Shown here: positions 36,494 through 47,700 of the stretch, in pieces | Position numbering within the stretch: the first letter of the stretch is position 1 | How the letters are laid out: each line of letters opens with the position of its first letter | Source: Pascua guehoae | Taxonomy: Eukaryota > Basidiomycota > Tremellomycetes > Trichosporonales > Trichosporonaceae | Length of the DNA stretch: 64,000 bases | Assembly (NCBI GenBank): GCA_001600415.1 | Contig: BCJX01000001.1 | Coordinates: forward strand, 704,050-768,049 | Direction: 5' to 3' | Position numbers and translations under genes: made by a program | The notes under the pieces: generated by a model | Seen by the model: the letters and a program-made list of their open reading frames with translations, nothing else | The model's database searches: none | What the model was told of the DNA's origin: nothing

Positions 36494-38095
36494 CTAGGCC
36501 TCCTCGTCGTCCAAGCGCGACCGCTCATGGCTATCCCGCTCGAGGTCGTGCGACGACGCCTGCGGCTGCGGCTGGGCCTGGGGCTGAGTTTGAGGCTGGG
36601 CAGTGTCGTCGTCCTTGCCATCGCGGATGGGCGGGAGGCGGTCGGCCGCCGCCCCGGCCGGGCCCACTCTCTGGTCGTCTTCACGCTCGCGCAACCTCTC
36701 CCTCTCGCGCTCTCTCTCGGTTACCCTCTCGCGCTCACGCTCGCGTTCACGCTCCCGCTCGTGGCGCTCGACGAGCTCGCGGTCGTGCCTGTCCCTCAGC
36801 TCGAGCTCGAGCGAGCGCGAGCGCGTGTCGTGCGACCACTGCTCGAGGGGCGCGAGGCGGTACTCGCTATAGTGCCGTTCGCGGGGGTGGGCGTGGGGGT
36901 GCGCGAGGGCGTCGCGGGGGAGGGTGTCTCGGGGGTCGCGATGTGGGGCGGCGTCGCGGGGGTCTCGGGGGTCGCGGGGGTCACGAGGATCACGGGGATC
37001 ACGGGCCTCGCGGGGGTCGCGGGGTTCGCGTTCCCGTTCGCGGTCACGGACATCGTCGCGGCGCGGGTCGCGGTCGCGGTCGTACACGGGGGCGGTGGAC
37101 CAGAACGGCCCCGGCTTGGGGGGCTCGCTGCTGCTGTGGACCATCGAGGGGCGGTCGGGCTGGGGCAGAGCCTGGGCCTGGGATGCGCGGCGGGCTGCGA
37201 CTTCGCGCTCGCGCTCGCGCTCGCGTTGTTCGCGGTCGCGTTCGCGGTGGTCGCGCTGGTCGCGCTCGCGGAGGTCGCGCTCCTCGGCGTCGGCCAGGGG
37301 CGCCCCGTTGGCGTGCGGTGTGGGTGGCACCGGCACCCCGGGCTGGCCTGCGGCGCCTGCTGCCGCGGCGGCGACGGGGGCGGCCATCTGCGCGTGCATG
37401 GCGGTCAGGTTCATGTTGAGGCGGGCGGTGAGGACCGCCAGGCGCGTGCGGAGGAGCGACGTGACGCGCTGGTGTGGGTGTGAGCGGGTCCGAGTCGGGA
37501 AGAGCAGAGCAGAGTAGGGGTTTTGCCACACACCACATGGCATAGGACCAAGGGCACGGCAAAGTGCCACACTGGGACGACACCCATCACACGGCGCCAC
37601 ACCACTCACCTCTTCCTCTGCGCGCTTGGCGTGCAGGATGCCCAGGAGCATTTCGCGGTCGCCGTCGCCGGTGCGGCGGAACGAGTCGAGAATCGCCTTG
37701 AGACTCGCGGGCGGCTGCGGAATGTCCTGCCAGTACTCTTCGTCCTTTGGGTTGCCTGCCCCCAGCGGGTTGGCTGGGTTGGGCGGCGAGTCGTTGCCCG
37801 ACTCTGGCGACGGGAGGGAGGGCTCGGCATAGCGCGGCGACCGGCGCGCGTGTCGTACGTCACGGGCTTCACGGGGTTCGCGCGGTTCACGGGGGTAGCG
37901 GTGTGCTTGGGCTTGAGCTTGGGCTTGGGCTTGGGCTTGGGCTTGAGCTTGCGCCTGGGACTGGGACTGGGACTGGGCGTCGCGCAGGCCCGTGTCGCGG
38001 TCGCGGTCGTACTCGGCGTGGCGGTCGTACCGTTCGTAGTCGCGGTAGGGGTGGGGACGGGGTGGGTGGGCGTAGGTGGGGCCCGGGTGGGACAT
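36494..38095 (-). CDS. Uncharacterised RD/RE-dipeptide-rich protein (486 aa)
   Basis: I do not recognise the family. Minus-strand exons are 38095-37610 and 37468-36494, giving 486 aa. The intron is 141 nt, a multiple of three with no stop, so retention would insert 47 residues. From the N terminus: a His/Pro/Tyr/Arg segment (MSHPGPTYAHPP), an (AQ)n run, then a probably folded, helical core of about 110 residues (EEYWQDIPQPPASLKAIL, LLGILHAKRAEEE, SLLRTRLAVLTARLNM) that crosses the splice site. After it come long runs of RDPRDP, REREREREV and HERERERER, which should form charged single helices or disordered chain, and an acidic end. Mixed-charge RD/RE repeats are typical of nuclear speckle and RNA-processing proteins; that is inference. 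The start at 38095 is chosen because the codons before it in frame lack an ATG. Confidence 0.6.
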   Translation of the reverse strand: MSHPGPTYAHPPRPHPYRDYERYDRHAEYDRDRDTGLRDAQSQSQSQAQAQAQAQAQAQAQAQAHRYPREPREPREARDVRHARRSPRYAEPSLPSPESGNDSPPNPANPLGAGNPKDEEYWQDIPQPPASLKAILDSFRRTGDGDREMLLGILHAKRAEEEVSGVAPCDGCRPSVALCRALGPMPCGVWQNPYSALLFPTRTRSHPHQRVTSLLRTRLAVLTARLNMNLTAMHAQMAAPVAAAAAGAAGQPGVPVPPTPHANGAPLADAEERDLRERDQRDHRERDREQREREREREVAARRASQAQALPQPDRPSMVHSSSEPPKPGPFWSTAPVYDRDRDPRRDDVRDREREREPRDPREARDPRDPRDPRDPRDPRDAAPHRDPRDTLPRDALAHPHAHPRERHYSEYRLAPLEQWSHDTRSRSLELELRDRHDRELVERHERERERERERERVTERERERERLREREDDQRVGPAGAAADRLPPIRDGKDDDTAQPQTQPQAQPQPQASSHDLERDSHERSRLDDEEA

Positions 38096-40469
38096 GGTGG
38101 GGCCGGTGCGTGTGGACGAGTGCTGGTTGTGCTGGTTGTGTGTCGGTGGTGGATAAGGATGACGGTAGAGAGTGGACAACAGGAATAACAACAGTTGCGA
38201 GGAGAGTAGACGTTGAAGAGAGTCAGTTAGGTGGCGTGAGACGTGTCATGACCTATGTACGGGGGTCGAGGTCTGGGTCGAGGTCGGGGCCAGCGAGTGA
38301 GCGTTGATAGAGTGGGGGGGGTGCGGGTTTGGTTGCGTTGCATGCGTTTGCTTGGCATTCAGTAGCAACAAAGAGAATGGCGTGAGCAATCTCTCGCATC
38401 TGGCAACAATGAGACTCTCTCTCTCCCTCTCTGCCAACCTTTTGCCCAGCCAACGCGTGCCCTGGGGCCTGGGGGGTCATGGGTTTTGGCCCGTTGTCTG
38501 GGCGTGTGGGTTCGCGGTCGAGGTGAGGTACCAAAGTGAGGTGAGTCTAGATTGCCATTGCCTCTCCTTGTCGACTGTCTTGGCATTCTGGGACGCCTAA
38601 GGGTGAGGCCGGTGAGGGCGCACAAGCGTACGAGGGCAAAGCCCCCTCGAGCAAAAAAGCTTGGCGCTTGGCATTTTAGACCCCTCCCTCCGCCTCGGTA
38701 AATGAATGACCCAGATACGCCATTGTCGGCCCGCCCCGCCTGCGCACCGGCCGCAGCCTGGCGTGCGTCAGTCTGCCCCTACTCTGTTTGCGAGACATGG
38801 AATGCAGGCAGACCTTTGGCACCACTTGTCCCTGGGCCCTGGGTTTCCAACGAACAAACGGGCAACTGGAGTACTGTAGTTCTGATCACTGCTGCTGCTG
38901 CGTCGGCGAGCGAGGCACCGTGCACGCACGCATCCAGCCAGGCATGATGCACCCATTTTATAGATCTCGCACAGACCACCTGACTCGCAAATGGACACCA
39001 TCCTTCCGAGCCAAGACTCTTAAGACTCTTGTTGACGTACTACAGGCATTCCGACTAGATACCACCTAGTCGCCAACATACGAACATGTATGTACTCTGC
39101 GCCGCGGCCTATTTCAGTCCAGACCCAGCTAGCAGCTAGCCAGCTTGCATCTGGCCGCCGGCGGCCGCTTGACAGCAGCTGGCCATTGTTGCAGTCGTGG
39201 GGATCAACGTGGGGTGCCAGCCACGATGCGCCACATCCGGTTTTGTGGGATGCGCAGGCACACACACACACACTCTCAATTCGGGGGTTACCCGGGTGGT
39301 TTTATAATGGCTACTATGGCTTGGCACTCTTGGCGTGAGTCATTTGGCACTCTGGTATCCAACCCTATCCACCAATCAGGACCATTCCAGCGGGCAACCG
39401 ACAGTCATGGGTGCCATGGTATGCGAGTGCTGCTGGCCTGCTCGTGCTGGTTGGTGGCCAGGGCACGTTTTCGAACAAGGGCATATCACAGCGCGCAGCG
39501 ATCGCAGCAAGCTAGCGAGGTAGGTTTGCCACGCGACCAGTCCTACATATACATATATCCTTCTCGTGCAGCCCGACAACCATGGCGGCAATGGGTTCGC
39601 CATAAAGACCACACCTCGCCTTGTCCCCCGCAACGTCTTGGCACAGACTTTCGCATCGAGACCTTGTAAACCTGGTCCGAGAACACTGATACTCGTGACG
39701 CAAACATCGAGACTGATCACTGACCCGCACCCGGACCCCAACGACTCCACTGCGCCATCCGCAGCCTCCAACTCGGATGACGTCGCTTTGTCAACTCACC
39801 TCCTTCGAGCCCCGAGCCTCGAGCTAAGAATACCAACCCGCAGGGCGGCGCCAAGCGACTCGACAAGGCCAATAATACACTCGAGCACTACAGCTGCACT
39901 GTCCCCCCTGCGATCCAAGTGGCTGCGTTATCCCACACAAGGGCGTGGTTGGCCCTACAAATTCCGTCGCCGAAGTTTATCCACTTATCGCCGTGCCCAC
40001 TATTCGGGTCCGACGATCCTTCCCAGTCATCGGCGACCACGTCTGCCGCGTCCTCATTCCAGGATAGGTAGAGGCAACAGGACAGGCGGCGAGGCGGCAT
40101 GTGTCGGAGCCTTGGGCCGGTCACGAAGACTCGCTTCCTTACTGGCCTTGTTTGGTCTGAGGATCCCTGCTGTCATACCCCCGTCAGCCATACTCGACAT
40201 GTCCTCTAATCAATGGGAACCGGCCGACCTGCGTCCTCGACTTTAGGGCTACGCTTTGGATGTCACGGCTTGATGAGGTAGGCTATGACTAGGTCTGTCG
40301 CCAAACAATGATCCCCGATGCCCGGCGGAGGAGACTCATACACACATCCACTCATCTCCTGATCCACCCATCGACTCATCTACCGATCCACTCATCCACA
40401 CTGCAAGCTCCAATGTCGCCGATACGTCCCCATCCTCCCAGACACCACAGAGACTAGCAATCAGCACCT
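38096..40469. other. Gene-poor stretch, 2.4 kb, one weak open frame
   Basis: The plus frame 39566-40246 is open for 226 codons, but it starts from a non-ATG codon and has the Ser/Arg/Pro-rich composition of chance frames here. A TATA-like string (ACATATACATATAT) sits at about 39543. I do not call a gene, but a short multi-exon gene here cannot be excluded. Nothing else was seen. Confidence 0.4.
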
Positions 40470-40595
40470 CTTCGCTAGTATATCGGTTAGTATAATCGCC
40501 TCTCAACAGAGAGCCCGGCGACGGCGAGCGGCACATCGGCAGCTCGGCCAGCTGGAGTTCGCGATAGAGCAGGGTTCGACTCCCTGGCGGAGAAG
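40470..40595 (+). tRNA. tRNA-Glu (anticodon CUC) with 54-nt intron
   Basis: All arms of the cloverleaf can be drawn. The acceptor stem TCTTCGC (40470-40476) pairs with GCGGAGA (40588-40594), with discriminator A40595. The D stem GTAT pairs with GTAT (G-U pairs), as in eukaryotic Glu/Asp tRNAs. Anticodon stem ATCGC (40496-40500) pairs with GCGAT (40562-40566). The anticodon CTC is at 40503-40505. The T arm is CAGGG-TTCGACT-CCCTG. The intron, 40507-40560, starts one base after the anticodon, the canonical position, and its GAGAG (40511-40515) can pair with the anticodon region CTCTC, as expected for splicing endonuclease substrates. A Pol III terminator follows. Confidence 0.85.
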
Positions 40596-40597
40596 CT

Positions 40598-40602
40598 TTT
40601 TG
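40598..40602 (+). terminator. Pol III terminator
   Basis: TTTTT, three bases after the tRNA 3' end. Confidence 0.8.
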
Positions 40603-41132
40603 GCCTTGGCGAGCCTGTGGCGAGCGTGGAGCGGACGGTGGGCGGTGTGGGCGCACCTCGGGATGCTGGGGGTCGAGCGAGATGTACAGGATGCAGGACG
40701 GGGGACATCAAAGTCTTGACAGACGGAGAGACCGACCCTCTTGACAATTGTCGTCAGATGTTCCGACTCGGTGGCACAAAGACACGCTGCCACTACTCGC
40801 ACGCTCTGTTTCCATGTTTCGGGTCCATCTCTCCACTTGACACTCGCTCCACTCCATGTATATATGTACATGCGACATGTCCTCCTCACACTCTCTCGCG
40901 TGTCCCTCTGTGGTTGTTTGAACGGAACCAAAATGTCCTCCATCCACCACACCCACCCATCCGAGCCCTCTCGGCATACCTGTGCCTCATGGCGGTGTAC
41001 CTCATCCCATCCGTTCTCTCACCACCGTACTCTTACTAACCTCCGCCTCCGCCGTCCTCACATCCCATCTGTTCTCTCACCACCTTACTCTTACAACCTC
41101 CGTGTCCGAACTTTCCCCTCTGTGCTTCAACA
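40603..41132. other. Intergenic / leader of next gene
   Basis: About 530 bp. A 58-bp imperfect tandem duplication (units starting ATCCCATC at 41004 and 41062, both continuing GTTCTCTCACCAC) lies just before the next start, in a C/T-rich leader. A TATATA is near 40859. Confidence 0.55.
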
Positions 41133-41846
41133 ATGGCATGGGTCAAGTCCCTGCGCTCGCGGTTCGCCAAGCCCTCCGAGCCCCCACAACCACAACCTCA
41201 ACCTCAACCTCAACAAGCACAGCCTCCACAACTTCCCGCCCTCCATCGCCCAATGCCCACGCTCGCCGCCGTCGGACCGCTTCCCTTCCCGCCACCTCCC
41301 CCACTCGAGCTCCACGCAAAGTGGGCACAGTACGGCCCCAGCATCCGGCGGCGGCAGCACGTAAACTTCAACGGCGACGACGACACGCCCACGCGCGCGC
41401 TGTACCGTCTGTACGAGTACATTGTGCTCGACCAGGACATTGGGTACCGCAACGAGCTGGAAAACTTCTGGTACCGCGGCTCTGCGTGGCTGGTGCACGA
41501 TATTCCCGACCCCAAAGACCCAGACCCAGCTCGCTACGCCTCGCTTGCGGCCATTAGCCGACTGATTGCCATGTCGTTCAACGACCGTATCGACCAGGGT
41601 CTGCCGCGCGACGCGCCGCCGGTGTTTGATCGCGACGAGCTTGACGCGTGGCGCGCTCAGGACCGCGCGCGCGAGGCCGCGCCAGAGTGGGCGAGCAGCG
41701 TGCCTCGGCTCGAGGAGACGGTAGAGCTGCCGTGCTGGAACTACGACCGGAACGATCACGAGCCCCTCCACGACAAGATTGAAGAGTGCAACGAGTTTGC
41801 AACGTTCAACATTCGTGTGCGTGCACCGGCCATCTTCTTTGTGTAG
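41133..41846 (+). CDS. Uncharacterised single-exon protein (237 aa)
   Basis: No family recognised. Intronless frame from ATG in CAACAATGG. It has a basic N terminus (MAWVKSLRSRFAKP), a (PQ)n-rich linker of about 30 residues and a Pro-rich part, then from about residue 70 a folded-looking acidic region rich in aromatic residues (ALYRLYEYIVLDQDIGYRNE, NFWYRGSAWLVHDIPDPK, IAMSFNDRIDQGLP). It ends in a short segment (FNIRVRAPAIFFV). There is no signal peptide. The codon third positions are strongly G/C, as in the real genes around, which supports coding. It sits in the accessory stretch and may be lineage-specific. Confidence 0.65.
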   Translation: MAWVKSLRSRFAKPSEPPQPQPQPQPQQAQPPQLPALHRPMPTLAAVGPLPFPPPPPLELHAKWAQYGPSIRRRQHVNFNGDDDTPTRALYRLYEYIVLDQDIGYRNELENFWYRGSAWLVHDIPDPKDPDPARYASLAAISRLIAMSFNDRIDQGLPRDAPPVFDRDELDAWRAQDRAREAAPEWASSVPRLEETVELPCWNYDRNDHEPLHDKIEECNEFATFNIRVRAPAIFFV

Positions 41847-42865
41847 GCTTTGCATCCTGCTCTGTACGACAGGCGAATGTTGCAATCTCCATGTTGTAAC
41901 CCTACAGGCTGGCATGGCACAATGTTTGACCGCATATGTCTACAGGCTACTGAGTAAAGTCGATCTGGGGGCATAGCACTGGCCATACTGTTCGGCAAAC
42001 TCGTGCAAGACTTGGCCCGTCACACGGCAGCCATGGTCGATTGCGCGCCTCTTGAGCTGCCTTAGCCCGATGGTACCCACCCGAGGTAGCAGTGCATGGA
42101 GGCTGCAATCGCTCTCATCCACCTGGACAGCTATACTGTATGCGAAGGCAAAGCTTCCCGTTCCAACGGGCACAGACAGCTATGTGGCATGCAATGCAGT
42201 GCATTCACATGGAGGGAGCGGTGCAGAGGAAGCGTTCACTCGCCTCGAGGAGACGAGGAGAAAGTTGACACGAGACGTCAAGATGACACGTCTCGTGTCG
42301 AGACGAGCAGCATCAGGTCGGCGTGTCGAGGCACTATCAGCAGTGTGCAGCTGTGCAGTTTGTGGTGCTCTGCAAACAGAGTTTGTTTCCCCTTGTATCT
42401 CGGTGCAAGGGAACGGGCAAGGCGGTGTTTGCGGGAGTTTTGTCTGGACTGACGGATTTTGAACAAGGCTGTCTGAATGCTGCCCCGATTGTCGTCAGAG
42501 CCCCACGTCGCATGCGTCGCAGTGCATGCAGCGACACGTCTGCCACGCTGCCACGCATGCTCAACATGACAACCTGCGTGTCAACATGGTTGTGAGGCAT
42601 GTGTGGACCAACGTACTGTACCGTACTGCCGTACCAAAGTATGGCCACGCTGATCACCGGGTGAAACACGTCACTCGTTCAGGCACGGCCCGGCCCGTCA
42701 CCGGAAAAGCGATGCAGCATCCAGAAAGCTGTCCATCACCGCCTCGGACTTTTGACTTGTCTCGCTCATTGTCACTCACACGTCTTGATGCTTAAACACT
42801 TGTATTCTTCCCACTTTGCTGCTCTCCACTCATCACTCATCCCGTGTGCGCGCCCTGCATCCACC
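41847..42865. other. Intergenic, 1 kb
   Basis: No supported gene. Overlapping frames at 42052-42462 are low quality. The last 100 bp are C/T-rich, like other leaders in this window. Confidence 0.4.
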
Positions 42866-43855
42866 ATGGAGCGGCCACCTCTCACGCCGTGGGACCAGTT
42901 CAAGCGGGACATGATGGTCCGTGCGCTGCCCGCGCGCAAGACGTCACCTGCTGCTCCCAGCACCGAGGCTGGCGGCGAGTTGTTCCCCAACCCCAAGGCG
43001 GTCGAGGTGGTGCAAGTCGAAGCAGTCGACGTCCCATGGCCCCCCGGTTCGCCCGCGATCAAGCTCGTGTGTCTGTCCGACACGCACTCGCTCGAGCCCG
43101 CCCACGTCCCCCTAGGCGACGTGCTGATCCACGCCGGCGACCTCACGGCCCACGGGACATTTGACGAGCTGCAAGCGCAGCTAGCGTGGCTCAACTCTTT
43201 GCCGCACAAGTACAAGATTGTCGTTGGGGGCAACCACGACCTGATTCTCGACCGCACCTTTGCGCTCGACCGGCCCGAGCGCAAACCCGTCGGTGAGCCA
43301 GACGACCTCGAGTGGGGCGACATTCACTATCTGGAAAACACGTCTGTGCGGCTCGACTTTGGCCCCCGCTCGCTCAACGTGTACGGCTCCCCCTACACAC
43401 CACAGATTGGCACCTTTGCCTTCCAGTACCCGCGCATCCGCGACGTGTGGGCCAACACGATCCCAGACGACACGGACGTGCTCGTCACCCACGGCCCGCC
43501 ACGGGGATACCTCGACCAGGCGGGGTTTTTCAAGAAAAACGTAGGCTGCGACCACCTCCTGCGCGAAGTCTACCGCGTCCGGCCCCGCCTGCACGTCTTT
43601 GGCCACATTCACGAGTGCCGCGGCCGCGCCGTCCTCGCCTACGACCGCATCAGCCACGCACACGACCAGCTCGCCATGGGCGACGTTCCGAGCCTCCCCT
43701 CCGCGCTCGCCACGGTCGCCACCAGCTGGCTCGGCGGCGCAGGCGCCCGCACACCGTCGTCAAAACCGCCGTCCCTCCTCATCAACGCCGCCGTCATGGG
43801 GGGATGGGGGGAGCGCGACGACCTCGACTTTGATGATGTTGTTGTAGAGATTTAG
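42866..43855 (+). CDS. Calcineurin-like metallophosphoesterase, MPPED type (329 aa)
   Basis: Predicted dinuclear-metal phosphoesterase related to animal MPPED1/2 and their fungal homologues. Single exon, start in CCACCATGG. The five metal-binding blocks are all present in order: SDTH (about residue 74), GDLTAHG (about 92), GGNHDL (about 119), VTHGPPRGY (about 210) and FGHIHE (about 247). Between blocks three and four the family-typical ENTSVRL and NVYGSPYTPQ strands are seen. The first about 60 residues are a non-conserved extension. There is no signal peptide, so it is probably cytosolic. The natural substrate is not evident from sequence; MPPED proteins have been described as weak cyclic-nucleotide phosphodiesterases. 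Confidence 0.9.
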   Translation: MERPPLTPWDQFKRDMMVRALPARKTSPAAPSTEAGGELFPNPKAVEVVQVEAVDVPWPPGSPAIKLVCLSDTHSLEPAHVPLGDVLIHAGDLTAHGTFDELQAQLAWLNSLPHKYKIVVGGNHDLILDRTFALDRPERKPVGEPDDLEWGDIHYLENTSVRLDFGPRSLNVYGSPYTPQIGTFAFQYPRIRDVWANTIPDDTDVLVTHGPPRGYLDQAGFFKKNVGCDHLLREVYRVRPRLHVFGHIHECRGRAVLAYDRISHAHDQLAMGDVPSLPSALATVATSWLGGAGARTPSSKPPSLLINAAVMGGWGERDDLDFDDVVVEI

Positions 43856-44710
43856 ACCCCTTGTATGTACGCATCAGACTGTGTCAGTACGCAAAGGCTA
43901 GAACACGCGGCGCAGTAGTGCCAACGCTATCAGTATGGCTCGGCAACGTGGCAACATGGCAACGTGTGCAGTGCAGCCCATGCAGGACACGGCCTCGACC
44001 AGAGCCTCTGATCACGGTGGGAATCAACCAGGTGGGAATCAACAAACCACCCTGGCTGACCCCCTGCTGACGTGGCCATCTGGCTGGGTGCTCGTACCAG
44101 GCACCCCAGCGCGTCGGCCATCTGGCAACTCGAAAGGATACTCTGCAATGCCGTGCAAGAGACGTTGACCTAATTTACAACCTCGAGGCAGAGTCTGAAA
44201 GCTCACAAGGCCATTTGGTGCCCGCTTTGTCGCTTCTGCCACATGCTACAGACCAACGACTCATCTTTCTGCCGCCCCCTGGGCTCCTCGGGGGCTCTTT
44301 TACTTCCATTTTGCACCCTCTCACACCTCGACGCACCTTGACACCACACACCCCCGACTGGCAAGTTATCTCCATGAACAGCAGCCAGACCAGTGTCAAA
44401 TGTAAACAGTCACGATAGTCACCGACAACAATGCAACCATCGTGCTCAGCGGCCTTGCGCATCAGAGACCTAATGTGCTCATGAACTGGTACTCGTCAAC
44501 TAGTGTGCTCAGGAACCAATGCGCTCGTCAATGTGCGGACCGCTGCGCACGTGACACAACGTGCTCGGCTCGTGAAATGATATCCATGAACAGCCGTATA
44601 CCAGCCTATGTTTGTGTCTACCGGGCGCGCACAGTCTGGCGCGTCAGCTCAACCTTCCACCCCGCCTACTCTGTGTACGAACTGATTAATCCCAGGTTCT
44701 AGCTCGGGTT
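43856..44710. other. Intergenic, convergent 3' ends
   Basis: About 850 bp. Contains short repeats: GTGGGAATCAACCAG / GTGGGAATCAACAAA near 44020-44045, and TTCTAGCTCG twice at 44696-44718, the second copy providing the SEC24 stop codon. No gene supported. Confidence 0.45.
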
Positions 44711-47700
44711 CTAGCTCGAGCCGACCTTGCTCTTGATGCGTGTGAGGTACTGGGCATAGCTGCTCATCTGGTCCATGCGGTCCTCGATGAGGAGGGAGAG
44801 CGCCCAGGAGCGCAGTGCGGGCTCTGCGTCCGACTTGACAACGTACAGGTGCGGGCGGTAGACGCCGCGACGCAGTTCGCGAGTCTTTGCGATAATGGCA
44901 TTGACGCGCTTGCTAAAGGGGTTGTCGAGTTCGGGGAGCGTGTACTTTCCGCCCTGCAGGTCTGCGTACGAAGGGAGGTCAAACACGTCCTGGATGAGGC
45001 GGGGGACGGCCTCCTGCCCGACCCAGAGGAACATGTTCTGGCCGTCCTCGATGAGGAAGAGGCCGTGGCGCTCGAGACGCTCCGAGGTCAGGTTGAGAGG
45101 CGGGGGCAGGACGACGCCGTGCTCGCCAATCTCGCCGGCCTCGGCGGGCATGTTGTGCAGCGAGTAGAACCGGGCGTGGATGTAGGGGATGAGTGCCTGG
45201 ACGGGGAGGGTCGTGAGCAGGTCTTGGGCGTACGCGCGCAGGTCGGGAGGAATGCCCGAGCCCTCGCGCAGGCCGACGTGCTTGACAAGACCGCACGCGA
45301 GGAGCGGGAGGAGCGCGAGGTTGGTGGGCACGGCCAGCTGGGCCGACGCGCCGGCCGAGCCAGCGACCTGGTTCTTGTAGACGGTCAACATGTCCGAGAG
45401 CTGCTTGGTGACGAGGTTGCGCGCCTCCTCGAGCGACCAGCCGCCAATGCACTTTTCGACCGCCTTGTTGGCAAAGTACGACATGATGGCCTGCTGGTCG
45501 GCCGACGCGTATAACTGGGCCATGTTGTCGGTCGTCGGCAACGCCAGTGTAATGACACGGATGCGGCGCTCGCCATAGCACGAAGTGTACAGCCATGCCG
45601 TCTGGAGAATGACAAACGGTGTGCGAATGTCGTCCTCGATTTGGAGCTCAATCACATAGTTTTGGTCCTGGGTGGCGACGGGCATCATGAGCAGGTCGGA
45701 CGCGCGCATCATAAAGTTGCCGTGGTACGCCGACGTGCGCAGACCGCGAGTCGCACGCACGCGGACGACACCCTCGAGGCCGACATCGGATGTGAGCACC
45801 TTGCCAAACTCGGTCGCAAACTTGATCGCGTCCTCGGGGCGCGCAGCGTTGAACCCGGGGTACAGGTACGTCTGGCCGGCAGTATACCGGGGCAGGCACG
45901 AGAGCGTGGCCACGTCCGTGTACGATGCCGAGAATAAGAAAATGTCGACGGCAACGTGCGACTTTGAGCACTCGATGGCAAACGTCTTGTAAAACGGCGA
46001 CGCGGGCTGCAACAGCTGGCTCTCCTTGGACGTGCCGAGGAGCTTTGGGTCGTCGCGGGGCTTGAGGGCGCCAGTGCCGAGGGTCGGGAGCGAAGACGAC
46101 AAGACGACAATCTTGCCGCCCAGGTGGCTGACCAGGTCGAATGCACCCTGGAGTGCCGAGCCGAGTGCGTTGCCGACCGTGTGCGTGTCTGCAAACATGT
46201 CATTGAGCTTGCCGAGGAGGTTTTCAATGGCAGGGCGCGACTCGTGGAGGTTGACAAGGAGGTCGACGGGCTTGGGGAGGAAGACGTCGTTGAGGTCGGA
46301 CACGACGAGCATGGTGGCCTCGGCGTCCTCGCCGGGGGGGAGAGAGAAAAAGTGGAGGCTGGTGGAGACGGCAATAAAGGCAACCTTTGTGCGCTTGTTG
46401 TCCTTTGTATCGGGGATACCGTCGAGCGACTCGAGAATGGCACGGGCAGCCGTCGCGACCATGCCCGACTGGATGGCCTGCTGGCTCACGTCGATGATAA
46501 AGCAGTACGTGAGCGGGCTTGGTGGGCGCGTGTGATACTCTTGGGACGCGATAAAGTCGACGACGGCGTGGTTCAGTTCCGGGCGCATCCAGCGGTCGGC
46601 CTGCTTGTTCTCCTTGCGGTCCCAGTCAAAGAGCTGGGGCACCTCGTTGCTCAGACCACACAGGCAGCACTTCCACCGGTTCCCGCCCTCGATAAACGTC
46701 ACGTAGGGGTTGATGTAGGCGCGACACCTGCGGCAGCGCGCAATCACATTGTCCGAGACAACGGGCACTGGCACGTCGCCGTCCGACTCGCGGAACGAGC
46801 GGTTGGGCGACATGACAATGGCGAGTGGCAGCTTGGACTTGTTGAGAAGCGACGAGGTCTGCGGCACCGACGACAGTGTGCAGCGCTGGTACGACGGGTC
46901 GACGTAGATGTGGGGCGAGTTTGTGACCGACGCGTTGGCCGGCAGGAGGGGCGGGGGAGGCGGGCTGTCGAGCTGGCGCACGTCGGGCTGCAGGCCGATC
47001 AGGTTGACCGTGTTGACCGGGTGCAGCTGCTTTTCGACATAGGCACCCTGCTGCTGGCCACCAAAGCCCGGCTGCGCGCCAACATTCATGTTTTGGAACT
47101 GGCTCGCCATCTGGTCGACGCCGGGCTGAACACCACCGACGCCAGGCTGTCCGTACTGCGGGGCACCCGGCGCCTGGAACTGGCCAGGCTGCTGCGAGCC
47201 ATCCATGCCTGGTGTAAAGAACTGGGGCGCTTGGGGGACACCCGCCGCCGCCTGCTGCGGGTACGCACCACCCTGCGCCTGCTGCTGTTGGTATCCATCA
47301 ACAGCACCACCCATGTATCCCGCCTGCTGAGGCTGCTGGCCCGTGCCGTACACCTCTGCCATCTGCTGTGTTGGGTACAGTCGTCGCTTGCCGTGGCCAG
47401 CATGAGGCGGTGGCGACGTCGAGTGCCGGCCGGGCTGGCCACTGGGGAAGGCAGCCTTGGTCGGCACCTCCCACTGCGTCTGGCCCGTCTCCTGGTCTCG
47501 CGGATGTCAGCATGGGTGTCGTCGTGAAAAAGTCGGGGCCACCTCCCAAACTCACTGTAGTAAACATACTGGCCCGACGGGGCGTCCCTGTGCATGTCAA
47601 CATTGCTCACCACTGCACATTGCCACTCAGTCCTGCGCGTAGACCCGTGGATCCCCCTCGCAGCTCTTGCCACCACTAGCACCTCGCACAGTGACGTGTC

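Noticed and set aside
39566..40246. 226-codon open frame as a gene
   Set aside because: No ATG at its start, composition like chance frames, no splice or domain support.
46124..47527. 467-codon plus-strand frame opposite SEC24
   Set aside because: Antisense shadow of a strongly coding exon with matching codon bias.
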